Source: Tritrichomonas musculus
Lineage: Eukaryota; Parabasalia; Tritrichomonadida; Tritrichomonadidae
Reading direction: 5' to 3'
DNA length: 64,000 bases
Assembly: GCA_039105265.1 (NCBI GenBank)
Contig: JAPFFF010000008.1
Location: 3,534,001-3,598,000, forward strand
The notes under the pieces were generated by a model that saw only the letters and a list, made by a program, of their open reading frames with translations, was not told the DNA's origin and did not search any database. Position numbers and translations under genes: made by a program. Positions 27,493-37,846 of this stretch are shown one piece after another (positions within the stretch are counted from its first letter, which is position 1; every line of letters starts with the position of its first letter).

Positions 27493-29385
27493 ATGAGCAA
27501 TTTAAGAGCAAGCAGTTCTTCCAATGTCATGAAAAATTCTGAATCCTCTTTGGCAGATGTTCCAAAATTTGATTTTAATATGAAACCAAAATTTGTTGAA
27601 GAAGATTTGGATAACAAATGGAACAGCCCTCTTCCAGTATCACCTGAATTTGATGGAAGGAACTCTAGAAAAGTTACATCTGATTACGATCGATCATATT
27701 GGGAAGTTGAACTTCTTCGCCGTCATCCAGAATTAAGAGATTTAATAACAAGAGTAGATCCAGTTAGTCGTGCTGCAGCTTTAGGAAGTCTATATCTTCC
27801 AAATCACAGATTAAATCCGCAAGAGAATATTCTTAGTCTTATTTACCAACATCTAAATATTGTTGGTCTCACAAAAACAGCTGCTGCCCTAACAGAATCA
27901 TTTTCATTGCCAATAGCATGTCCAGATCATTATCCAAGATCACAACTTCTTCACCACCTTGAAAGAGGTGTTTTGAGCTCAGATAGATTTTGGTCTCTTC
28001 TTTTGCCAACACCTTCATATCCAACAGAAGAGAAAGAAATTCATAAGCAGCTTGCCAACCAACTCAATGCTACATTAGGTGTGCTTAGTGGAAAGAAACA
28101 AGACTCTCAACCTCTTTATGAAGAAGAAGTTTCCGAACTTGAAAAATTAGAAATCGATCCTGCAACGCATATGCCAACTACAGGCACAATCAATAAATTT
28201 ATTTGGGCTGCTGTATGCAGGCCAAAGAATATTAGTCCTAACTATATTTCAGCACTTGCAATGACTTATCACATGTTTATGACTAGTACTCAACTATTTC
28301 AAAAGCTACAAGAATGCTGGAGAAAGATCAAAGAAGTTGATCCAGAAGACAAGAAAACACTTGAACTATATTTTGTTTCAGTTGTCGAAAAATGGATAGA
28401 AACTTCATTTTATGATTTTGATGCAGCACTTATTACAAATTTGTCTCAATGGATATCCAGTTTGGTAATGAAACAACCTTCCGGAGCTAAAAGATTGCTA
28501 TTAGCAATTCAAAAGCAAATCGAAGGTGTTGCGAAAAATGAAGTTATGGATATTCAAAAGAGGAAAATTAAAATTCCTCAAAATCTTTTCACATCAGATT
28601 TTACTTTGTTTCAGGTTGATGTTAAAGAACTTGCATGTCAATTTACAATGTTTTCGGCAGGTTATTATTATAAAATTACTCCAAAAGAATTATTGAACTG
28701 TGCATGGAGTAAGCCATTAATTCGTCATCGAGCTCCAAATGTTATAGCCATTTCTGAAAGATTCAATACCCTTAGCATGTGGATGCAGCATCAAATTTTA
28801 TACGCTGAATCAGTTGATGAAAGACTTAGTATAATGATATTTATTGCAAAGCTTGCTAAAGAGCTTTGGGATATGAAGAATTATTTGGATGGAATGGCTG
28901 TCGCTACTGTTTTTGATTCAAATCAAATCTTTCGATTAAATCATCACAAAAAGCTCTTAGGTGAAGAAGCATTGAAAGATGTAAAAGATATTTTGAATGA
29001 TGCATCACCTGACAACAACTTTGCCAAAATTCGTCAAATCTACATTAAGGCAAAAGATTCATTGCCTGCTATGCCTTATATTGGAACATATTTAACCGAC
29101 TTAACTTTCACATACGATGGTGTCCAAGATTATATTGATGGAAATCCCAACTTTACCAAATGCGTTAAAGTTTTCGATCTCATTGATACAATCCTAACAT
29201 TCCAGCAAAAGCAATTCAATTTTGTCAAAGTTGATCAAATTCAAGAAAAAATCAAGAATTTGCCAAAATACGATGAAAATGAACTTTATGCTAAAAGCTT
29301 GCAAATTGAATCTGAGAAAGATTATGATACTTTTCTTCAAAGAGTTGAGGAAGAGAGAACTCGAAGTGCAAATAAAAATGTGTGA
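27493..29385 (+). CDS. Ras-family guanine nucleotide exchange factor
   Basis: A 630-residue protein. A LisH-like motif (ENILSLIYQHLNIVGLTKTAAALTE) lies at about residues 111-136. A RasGEF N-terminal domain occupies about 227-345. The CDC25-type catalytic domain covers about 375-600. It starts DVKELACQFTMFSAGYYYKITPKELL and includes RFNTLSMWMQHQIL, FIAKLAKELWDMKNYLDGMAV, LPAMPYIGTYLTDLTF and CVKVFDLIDTIL. These are the expected helices, including the hairpin that opens the Ras switch. It would load GTP on a Ras-like GTPase at membranes. The N-terminus (1-60) is Ser-rich and probably regulatory. LisH plus RasGEF is a combination I associate with amoeba and trichomonad GEFs. Confidence 0.9.
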   Translation: MSNLRASSSSNVMKNSESSLADVPKFDFNMKPKFVEEDLDNKWNSPLPVSPEFDGRNSRKVTSDYDRSYWEVELLRRHPELRDLITRVDPVSRAAALGSLYLPNHRLNPQENILSLIYQHLNIVGLTKTAAALTESFSLPIACPDHYPRSQLLHHLERGVLSSDRFWSLLLPTPSYPTEEKEIHKQLANQLNATLGVLSGKKQDSQPLYEEEVSELEKLEIDPATHMPTTGTINKFIWAAVCRPKNISPNYISALAMTYHMFMTSTQLFQKLQECWRKIKEVDPEDKKTLELYFVSVVEKWIETSFYDFDAALITNLSQWISSLVMKQPSGAKRLLLAIQKQIEGVAKNEVMDIQKRKIKIPQNLFTSDFTLFQVDVKELACQFTMFSAGYYYKITPKELLNCAWSKPLIRHRAPNVIAISERFNTLSMWMQHQILYAESVDERLSIMIFIAKLAKELWDMKNYLDGMAVATVFDSNQIFRLNHHKKLLGEEALKDVKDILNDASPDNNFAKIRQIYIKAKDSLPAMPYIGTYLTDLTFTYDGVQDYIDGNPNFTKCVKVFDLIDTILTFQQKQFNFVKVDQIQEKIKNLPKYDENELYAKSLQIESEKDYDTFLQRVEEERTRSANKNV

Positions 29386-29738
29386 AATATTTTTTTATGT
29401 AATCAAATAAATAATTATTCTGGAAAGTTGTATATAATGTATTGTACTTTTATAAATGTATTCAACTGTATGATTTCATACAAAATTGCTTTTTTTTTTA
29501 AAAAAAAAAAAAAAATACAAAAAATTGTGAATACAGTTTGTTTAGTAAAAAGTAGAATAGATAAAGAAAAATAAGAGATTAGAAAAATAGCGCATTATAT
29601 TATTAATATAACTATTTGTTATAATAGTTGAATATAAGATATCTTCGATAATAAGATAAAAATATTAAAGGATAGAAAATATATGAAAGAAATAAGTTAG
29701 GAATCATTAAATTAAAAGGACAAATTAATTTAAGTGAT
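29386..29738. other. Convergent intergenic spacer
   Basis: A 353-base spacer between two genes that end towards each other. It contains T10 followed by A16 (29,490-29,515), which could form a hairpin. No gene is seen. It should hold both polyadenylation sites. Confidence 0.6.
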
Positions 29739-32700
29739 TCAATAAACTTTCTTCAATAATCTTAAGCTTGGTTGATCTGAGAATCCAAAAGGACTTTGTG
29801 TTTGAGGAGCAGCAACTTCTGGTTGTGTTTGAATAGGCTTTTGAGCGAAAGAAATTGGCTTTTGAGGTGATTGTTGATTTTGATCATTAACTGAAAGCAT
29901 GATTTGTTGTTGCTTTTGGTAAGATTCAATGAGTTCTTGTTGCTTCTTTTCATCTAATTTAGTATCATCTGGATGAATTCCTTTTTTAGCATTAGCTAAA
30001 AGAAGCTTTAATCTGTTTAATTGGTTAACTTCGCTTGCTCCTGGATCATAATCAATAGCTGATATATTAGAACCAGGGAATCTTCGTCTAAGTTCTTTAA
30101 TCATTCCTTTTCCAGTAACATGATTTGGAAGACAAGCGAAAGGTTGTACGCATGCAATATTTGGAACTTTATCATGAATTAATTCTATCATTTCGGAAGT
30201 TAAAAGCCAGCCTTCACCAGTGATATTTCCTAATTGGACAATATCATCGACTTCCTTTTGTAAATCATAAATTTCTCTAGGAGCTGTGAATCTTTTTGAT
30301 GCTTTTAATGATTTTCTCATTTGATATCTGTATATTTCCGCATATTTGATAAGTATCTTCGAGAGTACTGATGATGAGTAAGATGAATTAAGAGTCTTAT
30401 ATTTGTATTGATTTTGTGATAAACAATAAAAGACAAAATCAGAAAGATCAGGAACAACAGCTTCGGCTCCTTCATTTTCTATTGTTTTTACAATTTCGTT
30501 ATTAGCTGTGGGATGGAATTTAACTAAAATTTCTCCAACTACTCCAACTCTTGGCTTGTAAACGCGTCTTAATGGAAGATTGTCAAAGTCTTCAATGATT
30601 TCACGTGTTAATTTATTATATCCGAAAAGTGACATTGATTTGAGTTGTTCTGCAGCACGCTTATTCCATTTTTCGTACATAGCATCGGCTGATCCAGGAA
30701 CCAATTCATATGGTCTTGTTCTATACAAAACTCTCATTAAAACATCGCCAATTACCATTGCCATCAATACACGATGAATAAGAGGAAGATTAATTTTGAA
30801 ACCTGGATTCTTTTCGAATGATTGAACAGAAAGGCCAACAACAGGAATATGTCCCCAACCATTATCTTTTAATGCTCTTCTAATGAATCCTATGTAATTT
30901 GTTGCACGGCAGCCTCCACCTGTTTGTGTAATAACTAAAGCTACTTTATTAAGATCGTATTTGCCACTTTTGAGTGCTGCAATCATTTGTCCAGTAACAA
31001 TGATTGAAGGATAGCATGCATCATTATTTACAAATTGAAGACCTGTATCAACTGCTTTTGAATCGACTTCAGGAAGAACTTCAAAATTGTATCCTTCATA
31101 TCGGAAAACTTCTTTGAAAAGTTTGAAGTGAATTGGAGACATTTGTGGTGCTAAAAGAGTATATCTTTTTTCTTTCATTTCTTTAGTAAACAATTGTCGT
31201 TGGAATGCGCTGTTTACTGGCTTTGCAACATAATTATGTCTATTTCTTTCATCCATTGCGGCAATGAGCGATCTCATTCTGATTCGAACTGCACCAAGAT
31301 TTGATCCTTCATCAACTTTAATTAAAGTGTACATTCTTCCTTTGGATCTTAGAATTTCTTCAACTTGATCTGAAGTGACTGCGTCAAGTCCACATCCAAA
31401 TGATGTCATTTGAACTAATTCAAGGTTTGGTTGTGTTGTGACATATTGAGCTGAACGATAAAGACGGTTATGATATGTCCATTGATCAACAACACGTAAA
31501 GGTCGTTCGATTTCGCCTAAATGAGCAACACTATCTTCTGTAAGAACTGCTAATCCTAACCCAGTAATCAATTCTGGAATTCCATGATTAATTTCTGGAT
31601 CAAGGTGATATGGTCTTCCTGCAAGTACAATGCCTTTGAGTCCTCTTTCTTTGATTTCTTTAAGTGCTTTCTTTCCCATTTCTTTAACATCATCTCTGAA
31701 TGATTGTTCTTCTTGCCAAGCTGCATCAGCTGCTTCACGAATTTCATTTGCAGGAATGTTGAATTTTTCTGAAAGTTCTTCAATCAACCTTTCAGTGAGT
31801 CTCTTCTTATCATTGATTGGTAAAAATGGATTCATATATGTAACACTTTGATCTTGTCTTAATGTATCAATGTTGTTTCTAAGAACTTCTGGATACGACG
31901 TAACAATTGGACAATTGTAATTGTTTCCTGCTGATTGATCTTCTTTGATTTCATATGGTGCACATGGATACCAGATGAACTTAATACCTTTTTTGATTAA
32001 AGATTCAATATGTCCATGAGATATTTTACCTGGATAGCAAACTGATTCTGAAGGAATTGATTCAAGACCTTTTTCGTAAATAATTCGAGATGATCTTGGT
32101 GAAAGCTGAACTCGGAAGCCAAGTTTGGTAAAGAATGTAAACCACATTGGATAGTTTTCATACATATTCAAAACTCGAGGAATTCCAACAACACCACGTG
32201 GTGCTTTATCCTTAGGTAATGGTTTATACTTGAATAAGCGATTGTATTTTTCTTGGAAAACATTTGGTGGTGGAACTGCTTTAACAGGAGGTGTGCATTT
32301 TGCAACCTCGAGACCATGTTCGCATCGATTTCCTGTAACAAATTTGCGTTCTTTGTGACCATCTGTAAATGTATTAACTGTTAAAAGGCAATTATTCATG
32401 CATCCGCCACAACGACGAAGTTCGAGCGATACTTTAAAGTTTTCGAGTTGATCCATTGTAGCAAGAGTTGATTTTGAGTTATCATTTGATCCACTATCTT
32501 TCCACTGGTCACGAGCAATTAAAGCTGCACCATATGCTCCCATTAAACCAGCAATATCTGGTCGAACAACATCATGGCCAGCAATCTTTTCGAAGGCTCT
32601 TAATACAGCATCATTGTTAAAAGTACCGCCTTGAACAACAATCTTCTTATCTTTTAGAGAATCTGCATTACGGAGTTTAATAACTTTAAATAATGCGTTT

Positions 32701-34433
32701 TTGATAACAGAGTATGAAAGTCCAGCTGAAATATCGCCAACAGAAGCTCCTTCTTTCTGAGCTTGTTTAACACGACTATTCATAAAAACTGTACAACGAT
32801 TGCCAAGATCAACAGGCTTCTTTGCTAGAAGTGCCATTTGTGAGAATTTACGGATGTCAAGTCCAAGTGATCGTGAAAAGTTGTCAAGAAAGCTGCCGCA
32901 TCCAGAAGAGCATGCTTCATTAAGTTGAATTGAAGTAATAGCGCCATCTTTCATGTGAAGGCATTTCATATCTTGGCCTCCAATATCAAGAAGAAATTCA
33001 ACGCCAGGCAAAAAGTGTTCAGCAGCCCTATAATGTGCAATTGTTTCAACTTCACCGGAATCAACTCCAAGAGCTGATTGGAATAAGGTTTCGCCATAAC
33101 CGGTAGAAACAGACCTTGCAATATGAGCAGTTGGAGGTAACTTTGAGTAAAGATCTTTAAGGACTTTGACTGCAAGTGATACAGGATTACCACCATTAAC
33201 ATCATAAAATTTCCAATAAATTCGCCCTTCTTGATCAATTAAAACTGTCTTTGTTGTTGTTGAACCTGCGTCAATTCCAAGGAATAAAGGACCTTTAGCA
33301 TCCTTAATGTCACGTATTTCAACATGTTCTTTTGAATGCTTTTCACGAAATGTATTAAGTTCTTCTTCGTTTTCAAATAGTGGTTCAAGTCTTCTAACTT
33401 CATGGAGCTCAGCAGTATCCAAAGTTTGGAGTCTTGTTCTTAAATCTGAAATTGAAACAGTGTCGGCGTTAGGTTTAGTTGATAAAGCTGCGCCAAGAGC
33501 TACAAATAATTGAGAATTTTCTGGTTCATAGTGCTGTCCATCTTTGAGTTTCAATGTTTTGATAAAACGAACCCTAAGCTGGTCTAAAAAGTGAAGCGGG
33601 CCTCCGAGAAATGCAACATTTCCTCTAATTGGTTTTCCACATGCAAGTCCTGATATTGATTGTGAAACGACAGCTTGGTAGATTGAAGCTGCAATATCTT
33701 CTCTACGAGCACCTTCATTTATAAGAGGTTGAACGTCAGTTTTGGCAAAAACACCGCAACGTGCTGCAATTGGATAAATTGTTTTTGATTTCTTTGCCAA
33801 TTCATTTAATCCGTTTGAATCTGTTTCGAGAAGTGCTGCCATTTGATCGATGAATGCGCCTGTACCACCAGCGCATGTTCCATTCATTCTTTGTTCAACA
33901 TTGTCTGAAAAATATGTGATTTTTGCATCTTCGCCACCAAGTTCAATGGCAACATCAGTTTTTGGAATATATTTTTTGACGGCTGTTGTTGATGCTATAA
34001 CTTCTTGAACAAATGGAACAGAAATCCATTGTGCTAGAGCTAAGCCGCCTGAGCCAGTAACCATAATATTCAATCGAGGGTTTTTATACTGCTTTTCAAG
34101 ACTATCTAAACAGTTAGAAACAACTTGAACGATTGTTTTACGAACATCTGCTAAATGGCGTTGGTATTTCTCGAAAACAGCTTTTTCATTTGAGTCTAAA
34201 GCAACAACTTTCACTGTAGTTGAACCAACATCTACGCCTATCCTTATGATTGGTGATATTTGTGATGACAAATTAGAATCTATAGTACTTTTTTGTTGAT
34301 TTTTTTCAATAGAAATATTTGGAAACTTAGAGATAGATGCTAAATCTTTGCTAGTATGGGAAAAGTACTTAAGGTATCCTGGTCTGTAAAGTACAGGTGT
34401 CTTGGAACTTGAGCGAACACAAGATGTAAGCAT
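29739..34433 (-). CDS. Bacterial-type acyl-CoA dehydratase activase (2-hydroxyglutaryl-CoA dehydratase family), hydrogenosome-targeted candidate
   Basis: A 1564-residue fusion. Two BcrA/BadF/HgdC-type ATPase domains lie in tandem: residues about 62-325 (IRIGVDVGSTTVK, MNGTCAGGTGAFIDQM, Cys187, Cys226) and about 382-645 (FLGIDAGSTTTK, LLDIGGQDMK, NEACSSGCGSFLDNF, Cys508/Cys512). The cysteines would hold a [4Fe-4S] cluster. A CGGC...C cluster follows at 675-682, then a DUF2229-type domain from about 747 and a long region related to the dehydratase components. The C-terminus is Gln-rich. These activases use ATP to drive low-potential electron transfer in anaerobic bacteria. The first about 25 residues (MLTSCVRSSSKTPVLYRPGYLKYFS) look like a trichomonad hydrogenosomal presequence. 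Bacterial origin by lateral transfer is likely. The substrate is unknown. Confidence 0.85.
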   Translation of the reverse strand: MLTSCVRSSSKTPVLYRPGYLKYFSHTSKDLASISKFPNISIEKNQQKSTIDSNLSSQISPIIRIGVDVGSTTVKVVALDSNEKAVFEKYQRHLADVRKTIVQVVSNCLDSLEKQYKNPRLNIMVTGSGGLALAQWISVPFVQEVIASTTAVKKYIPKTDVAIELGGEDAKITYFSDNVEQRMNGTCAGGTGAFIDQMAALLETDSNGLNELAKKSKTIYPIAARCGVFAKTDVQPLINEGARREDIAASIYQAVVSQSISGLACGKPIRGNVAFLGGPLHFLDQLRVRFIKTLKLKDGQHYEPENSQLFVALGAALSTKPNADTVSISDLRTRLQTLDTAELHEVRRLEPLFENEEELNTFREKHSKEHVEIRDIKDAKGPLFLGIDAGSTTTKTVLIDQEGRIYWKFYDVNGGNPVSLAVKVLKDLYSKLPPTAHIARSVSTGYGETLFQSALGVDSGEVETIAHYRAAEHFLPGVEFLLDIGGQDMKCLHMKDGAITSIQLNEACSSGCGSFLDNFSRSLGLDIRKFSQMALLAKKPVDLGNRCTVFMNSRVKQAQKEGASVGDISAGLSYSVIKNALFKVIKLRNADSLKDKKIVVQGGTFNNDAVLRAFEKIAGHDVVRPDIAGLMGAYGAALIARDQWKDSGSNDNSKSTLATMDQLENFKVSLELRRCGGCMNNCLLTVNTFTDGHKERKFVTGNRCEHGLEVAKCTPPVKAVPPPNVFQEKYNRLFKYKPLPKDKAPRGVVGIPRVLNMYENYPMWFTFFTKLGFRVQLSPRSSRIIYEKGLESIPSESVCYPGKISHGHIESLIKKGIKFIWYPCAPYEIKEDQSAGNNYNCPIVTSYPEVLRNNIDTLRQDQSVTYMNPFLPINDKKRLTERLIEELSEKFNIPANEIREAADAAWQEEQSFRDDVKEMGKKALKEIKERGLKGIVLAGRPYHLDPEINHGIPELITGLGLAVLTEDSVAHLGEIERPLRVVDQWTYHNRLYRSAQYVTTQPNLELVQMTSFGCGLDAVTSDQVEEILRSKGRMYTLIKVDEGSNLGAVRIRMRSLIAAMDERNRHNYVAKPVNSAFQRQLFTKEMKEKRYTLLAPQMSPIHFKLFKEVFRYEGYNFEVLPEVDSKAVDTGLQFVNNDACYPSIIVTGQMIAALKSGKYDLNKVALVITQTGGGCRATNYIGFIRRALKDNGWGHIPVVGLSVQSFEKNPGFKINLPLIHRVLMAMVIGDVLMRVLYRTRPYELVPGSADAMYEKWNKRAAEQLKSMSLFGYNKLTREIIEDFDNLPLRRVYKPRVGVVGEILVKFHPTANNEIVKTIENEGAEAVVPDLSDFVFYCLSQNQYKYKTLNSSYSSSVLSKILIKYAEIYRYQMRKSLKASKRFTAPREIYDLQKEVDDIVQLGNITGEGWLLTSEMIELIHDKVPNIACVQPFACLPNHVTGKGMIKELRRRFPGSNISAIDYDPGASEVNQLNRLKLLLANAKKGIHPDDTKLDEKKQQELIESYQKQQQIMLSVNDQNQQSPQKPISFAQKPIQTQPEVAAPQTQSPFGFSDQPSLRLLKKVY

Positions 34434-35858
34434 CTTAAAATGGATTTAATAAATTTAATTGAAAAAAAAAAGCTTTCAATTTATTTGAATGATTTTCTAT
34501 AGTTTACAATCATATGAACAGCAATCTTTCAATTAAACGAAAGCATTATTTTATTAATTTTTTATAAGTTGTATGTTAATATACTGTATTATATTTATTC
34601 AAGGTCTTAAAAAGTTTAAAATTGAATACAAAAGGCCTCTTCCATAGAAAATTTTTCAAAAACTCAAATAAAATTTTATTTCAAATATCATAACAATTAT
34701 CTATTTAAATATATACGTTATTATTTTGTTATAAAAAAGAGAAGTAAATGATTAATTGAATGATTTTTAATGCTGAATACTTCTTTAAAAAGATTAAAAT
34801 ATAATAGCTAGTTCGAATTTCAAATTTTAAATTTTTATTCAAAAAATAATTGAAATTCAATAGTCTTTGGAAATAACGATTTACTTATTGTTTAATTTTA
34901 CTTTAAACAGATATCCGATCATATATTAATTACTAAATTATGTCTGATTAGAAGACCTTGTTTTTAGTTATAAAAAAAAAAAAAATTGAATATTCTATCT
35001 GTCATAAAAACCCATAAAAGTTGATCGTTAAATTCAAATTATTATTATAAAATCCTGATCGTATATTCATTTCATCTTCTTTTTCTTTATTTCCGCATTC
35101 ACACCCTTTCATAAAAATAGTAAAAAAGTACGAAAAGGCCTTTTTAGAATTTCTGATTCTGATTAAACTGCTTTTAGTTTCTTTTATGAAAAAATAATCT
35201 AAATATATTAGGAAGTTTGCAATCAATAAATGAAGTCATGAATAATATTTATGTATTTATGAAAGCGAAAAATTGAGATAAATTAGTTATGATTGGATGC
35301 AAAAACAAAAAAGAGTTTAGTCATTTAATTTGTATTGCTACATATAATCCCAATTTACTTATTTAGTAAGCCTTATTAATATTATGATTAAAAATAAGGG
35401 TTGTTTTTGTTAAAATAATAATAATTTGATCACCAAAGTTTAATAATTACTTTAGACTTGCTTTTAATAATGCTAGTCTTCTTGTTGTGCACACTTAAAT
35501 TATTTTTTTTTTTTAATGAAAAATGGGGTTTGCATTAAAATATCAAATGATAAAATTTTAACTAATCATTAGATTTTTTATTTAATAGCAAAATAGCCAT
35601 TAATATATTGATGCTCGCCTTTTGTTATTAAATTTAATAATTATTACATGAACATGAAATTATTTCAAATTATTTGGTATTAATCTTTATTAAGCTTGGC
35701 ATTTTGGGGGTTTTCACAATCGCATGGTACAATAATTGAGATTTACATTTTTTAGGTTAAGAGGTAGCCATTGCTGTCAGTAATTTGCTGATTTTCATCA
35801 AAATAAATTGACCACATTTCATATAACAATTCAAAAATATTAGCAAATATAAAAAACA
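34434..35858. other. Long intergenic region, no gene seen
   Basis: About 1.4 kb between divergent genes. It is AT-rich throughout. A 74-codon frame on the - strand (35,002-35,226) has AT-driven composition and no support. No inverted-repeat element or structured RNA was found by eye. The last 100 bases contain TCATA at about 35,819, a possible Inr for the next gene. Confidence 0.55.
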
Positions 35859-36728
35859 ATGGAACAAAATTTAGTAGGAGTTGTTCAGTCATGGCTTACA
35901 CAAAATCAAAATGATGTATTTTCGTCGATTTCAGCTGTTAAAGAAAAAATAAGAGATCGTATTCATAATATTCTCGATTCTGAACCGAAGGCAAAGACAA
36001 TGATCGAAATTTTTTTGGACAGGTCTGATCAAAGTCTTTCTATCGAAGATTTTCCCCCAGCAGATTTTGATTCTTTTATTTCTTTTCTGTGTATGGTAGA
36101 AAATTCAGCTTACAGAAAGTTTGCAATAATTTATTTTCTTATTGATGAATTTGATATTATAGCCGGTAAATCTATTGAAGATGTTTTTGACTTTGCAAAC
36201 CTAATTCTAGTGTCTAGAGAACAAGTCCAGTTTGTTCTTGGTTGTATCAATCTTGACTCATCAATTTATACACCAAATTTAGTTACACAACTCAGCTTCA
36301 AAGCACTCCCAAAATCTCTTGAATTCCCAATTCTGTCATCTCTTTTAGCAAATTCAAGAGATGAAAGAATGCTACAGCATGCTTTTATTTTTTATACATG
36401 CAAAAAGCCACAAGCTAAAAATGGCTCTGTTGAACAAAATATTATTATTTATACTTTGGTCCTGAATTATCATCTCTACGAAGCTTTAAAATACATACGG
36501 ACCATTAATGATGATGAACAAAAAATTCAACTATTAAAACAAATGTTTGATATTTCTCTTGAAAATAATAAAGAAAAAGAATTTCATAAACTTGCTTTTA
36601 CAAGAGATGAAGAAGAACAGGTTCTAAACTTCAAGTTTCCTTCAGAAAATCATTATAAACGATTTTGCTTTGCAAGGCAAAGATTTGATAAACTTCCTGA
36701 AGGGGAAAATTTCAAATGTACTGTTTAA
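35859..36728 (+). CDS. Helical protein, possibly ELYS-like nucleoporin domain
   Basis: A 289-residue all-helical protein. The pattern AYRKFAIIYFLIDEFDIIAGKSIEDVFDFANLI then PILSSLLANSRDERMLQHAFIFYTCKKPQ and IYTLVLNYHLYEALKYIRTIND resembles the alpha-solenoid domain of ELYS/HOS1 nuclear pore proteins. That is a weak match from memory and other alpha-solenoids would look similar. There is no signal peptide or membrane segment. The start ATG is preceded by an AT-rich leader with TCATA about 40 bases upstream. Confidence 0.5.
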   Translation: MEQNLVGVVQSWLTQNQNDVFSSISAVKEKIRDRIHNILDSEPKAKTMIEIFLDRSDQSLSIEDFPPADFDSFISFLCMVENSAYRKFAIIYFLIDEFDIIAGKSIEDVFDFANLILVSREQVQFVLGCINLDSSIYTPNLVTQLSFKALPKSLEFPILSSLLANSRDERMLQHAFIFYTCKKPQAKNGSVEQNIIIYTLVLNYHLYEALKYIRTINDDEQKIQLLKQMFDISLENNKEKEFHKLAFTRDEEEQVLNFKFPSENHYKRFCFARQRFDKLPEGENFKCTV

Positions 36729-36990
36729 TTTTCCATTCTTTTTTGTTGTTTTGACTTTATATTAATATGTAAATAATAAACCAAAAGAAAATAATTTTTA
36801 TTCAATAACTCTGGTTCAAAATCTCATTTCAAACGTAATGTTTTATGCCAATCAATATATAATGAAAGTATCTTTTAAGAGAAAATTAGAATAAAATGAA
36901 TCTTTATTTTAAAAAATCTGTCTTTTACAAATTTTTAATTTTAAATTTATAAATGGTCGCTCTTTGTGACCAATTCTTTATTAGTGTCCT

Positions 36991-37422
36991 ATGGGAGAAC
37001 TATATAACGAAACTTTCAAAGTTGTTAAAATTGATCCTCCTCAATTTGATAATATCAAAAGAATTTATTGCGTAAATCAAGATTCAAGTTCCAAGTTGAC
37101 TTTAGACATAAATAGTCAAGTTTATGATATGAGAGTTGATGAAGTTTTTTCATTCGTTCTCAAAAGTCAAATATCATCAGAAGCCCCAAGTGATTCGACA
37201 CATTGGCATCCTTCTCAAATTAAAAGTACAGAAGCTGCAAAATTTAATTATGTTATGTATGGTAAAGTTTATCGTTACGAAGATGATAGTGCTCACCACA
37301 AAGCAACTGTTTATGTTTCCTATGGAGGACTCCTTATGTCACTTCAAGGTGAACAACACTCTTTGTCTTTAATCCCAACATCAAGAAACATTTATCTTTT
37401 AATGCGTGAAATTAAGAGCTGA
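36991..37422 (+). CDS. RPB8: RNA polymerase subunit RPB8 (shared by Pol I, II and III)
   Basis: A 143-residue protein, the usual length for RPB8. Family segments are present: an N-terminal FKVVKIDPPQFDNIKRIYC, the middle FNYVMYGKVYRYED, then VYVSYGGLLMSLQGEQHSL and the end RNIYLLMREIK. RPB8 is a small OB-fold-like subunit common to all three nuclear RNA polymerases, where it packs against the largest subunit. The start is the first ATG. It lies 262 bases after the preceding same-strand gene. Confidence 0.9.
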   Translation: MGELYNETFKVVKIDPPQFDNIKRIYCVNQDSSSKLTLDINSQVYDMRVDEVFSFVLKSQISSEAPSDSTHWHPSQIKSTEAAKFNYVMYGKVYRYEDDSAHHKATVYVSYGGLLMSLQGEQHSLSLIPTSRNIYLLMREIKS

Positions 37423-37500
37423 GCGTTAGTCAAAGCTTTTGGAATTTTTTACAGTTTTTAATATTAAAATGAAATTTTATAGGATATATTTAATTTTCTA

Positions 37501-37539
<39 letters not shown>

Positions 37540-37846
37540 CTGAACATATTGTATATGATATGAAAGTTTGGATTAATAATAATGAGATGGAATCATTAAA
37601 ATATAATCCTAATTAATTAAGTATTTCTAATAATATATATTATCTTTAAAGAAAGAAAACATTTTTATCGAAATTAATAAGCTAATATGGGAATTGATAT
37701 GTTTTTCAATCAACTTTATACTACTATTGATATTAAAAATTTTAATTTGGTTTAAGATAAAGCTTTAATATAATTAGATGGAGGATTGCTCATTTCCGTA
37801 TATATAAAAAAATAGGTGTAATTACTTTCTAGTTTAACATTTAATA
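37423..37846. other. Convergent spacer with a 31-base poly-T tract
   Basis: No gene is seen. Bases 37,506-37,536 are an uninterrupted T run, the longest homopolymer in the window. Confidence 0.7.

Noticed and set aside
35002-35226. 74-codon frame in the long spacer after the activase gene
   Set aside because: AT-driven composition, no domain, no promoter sign.
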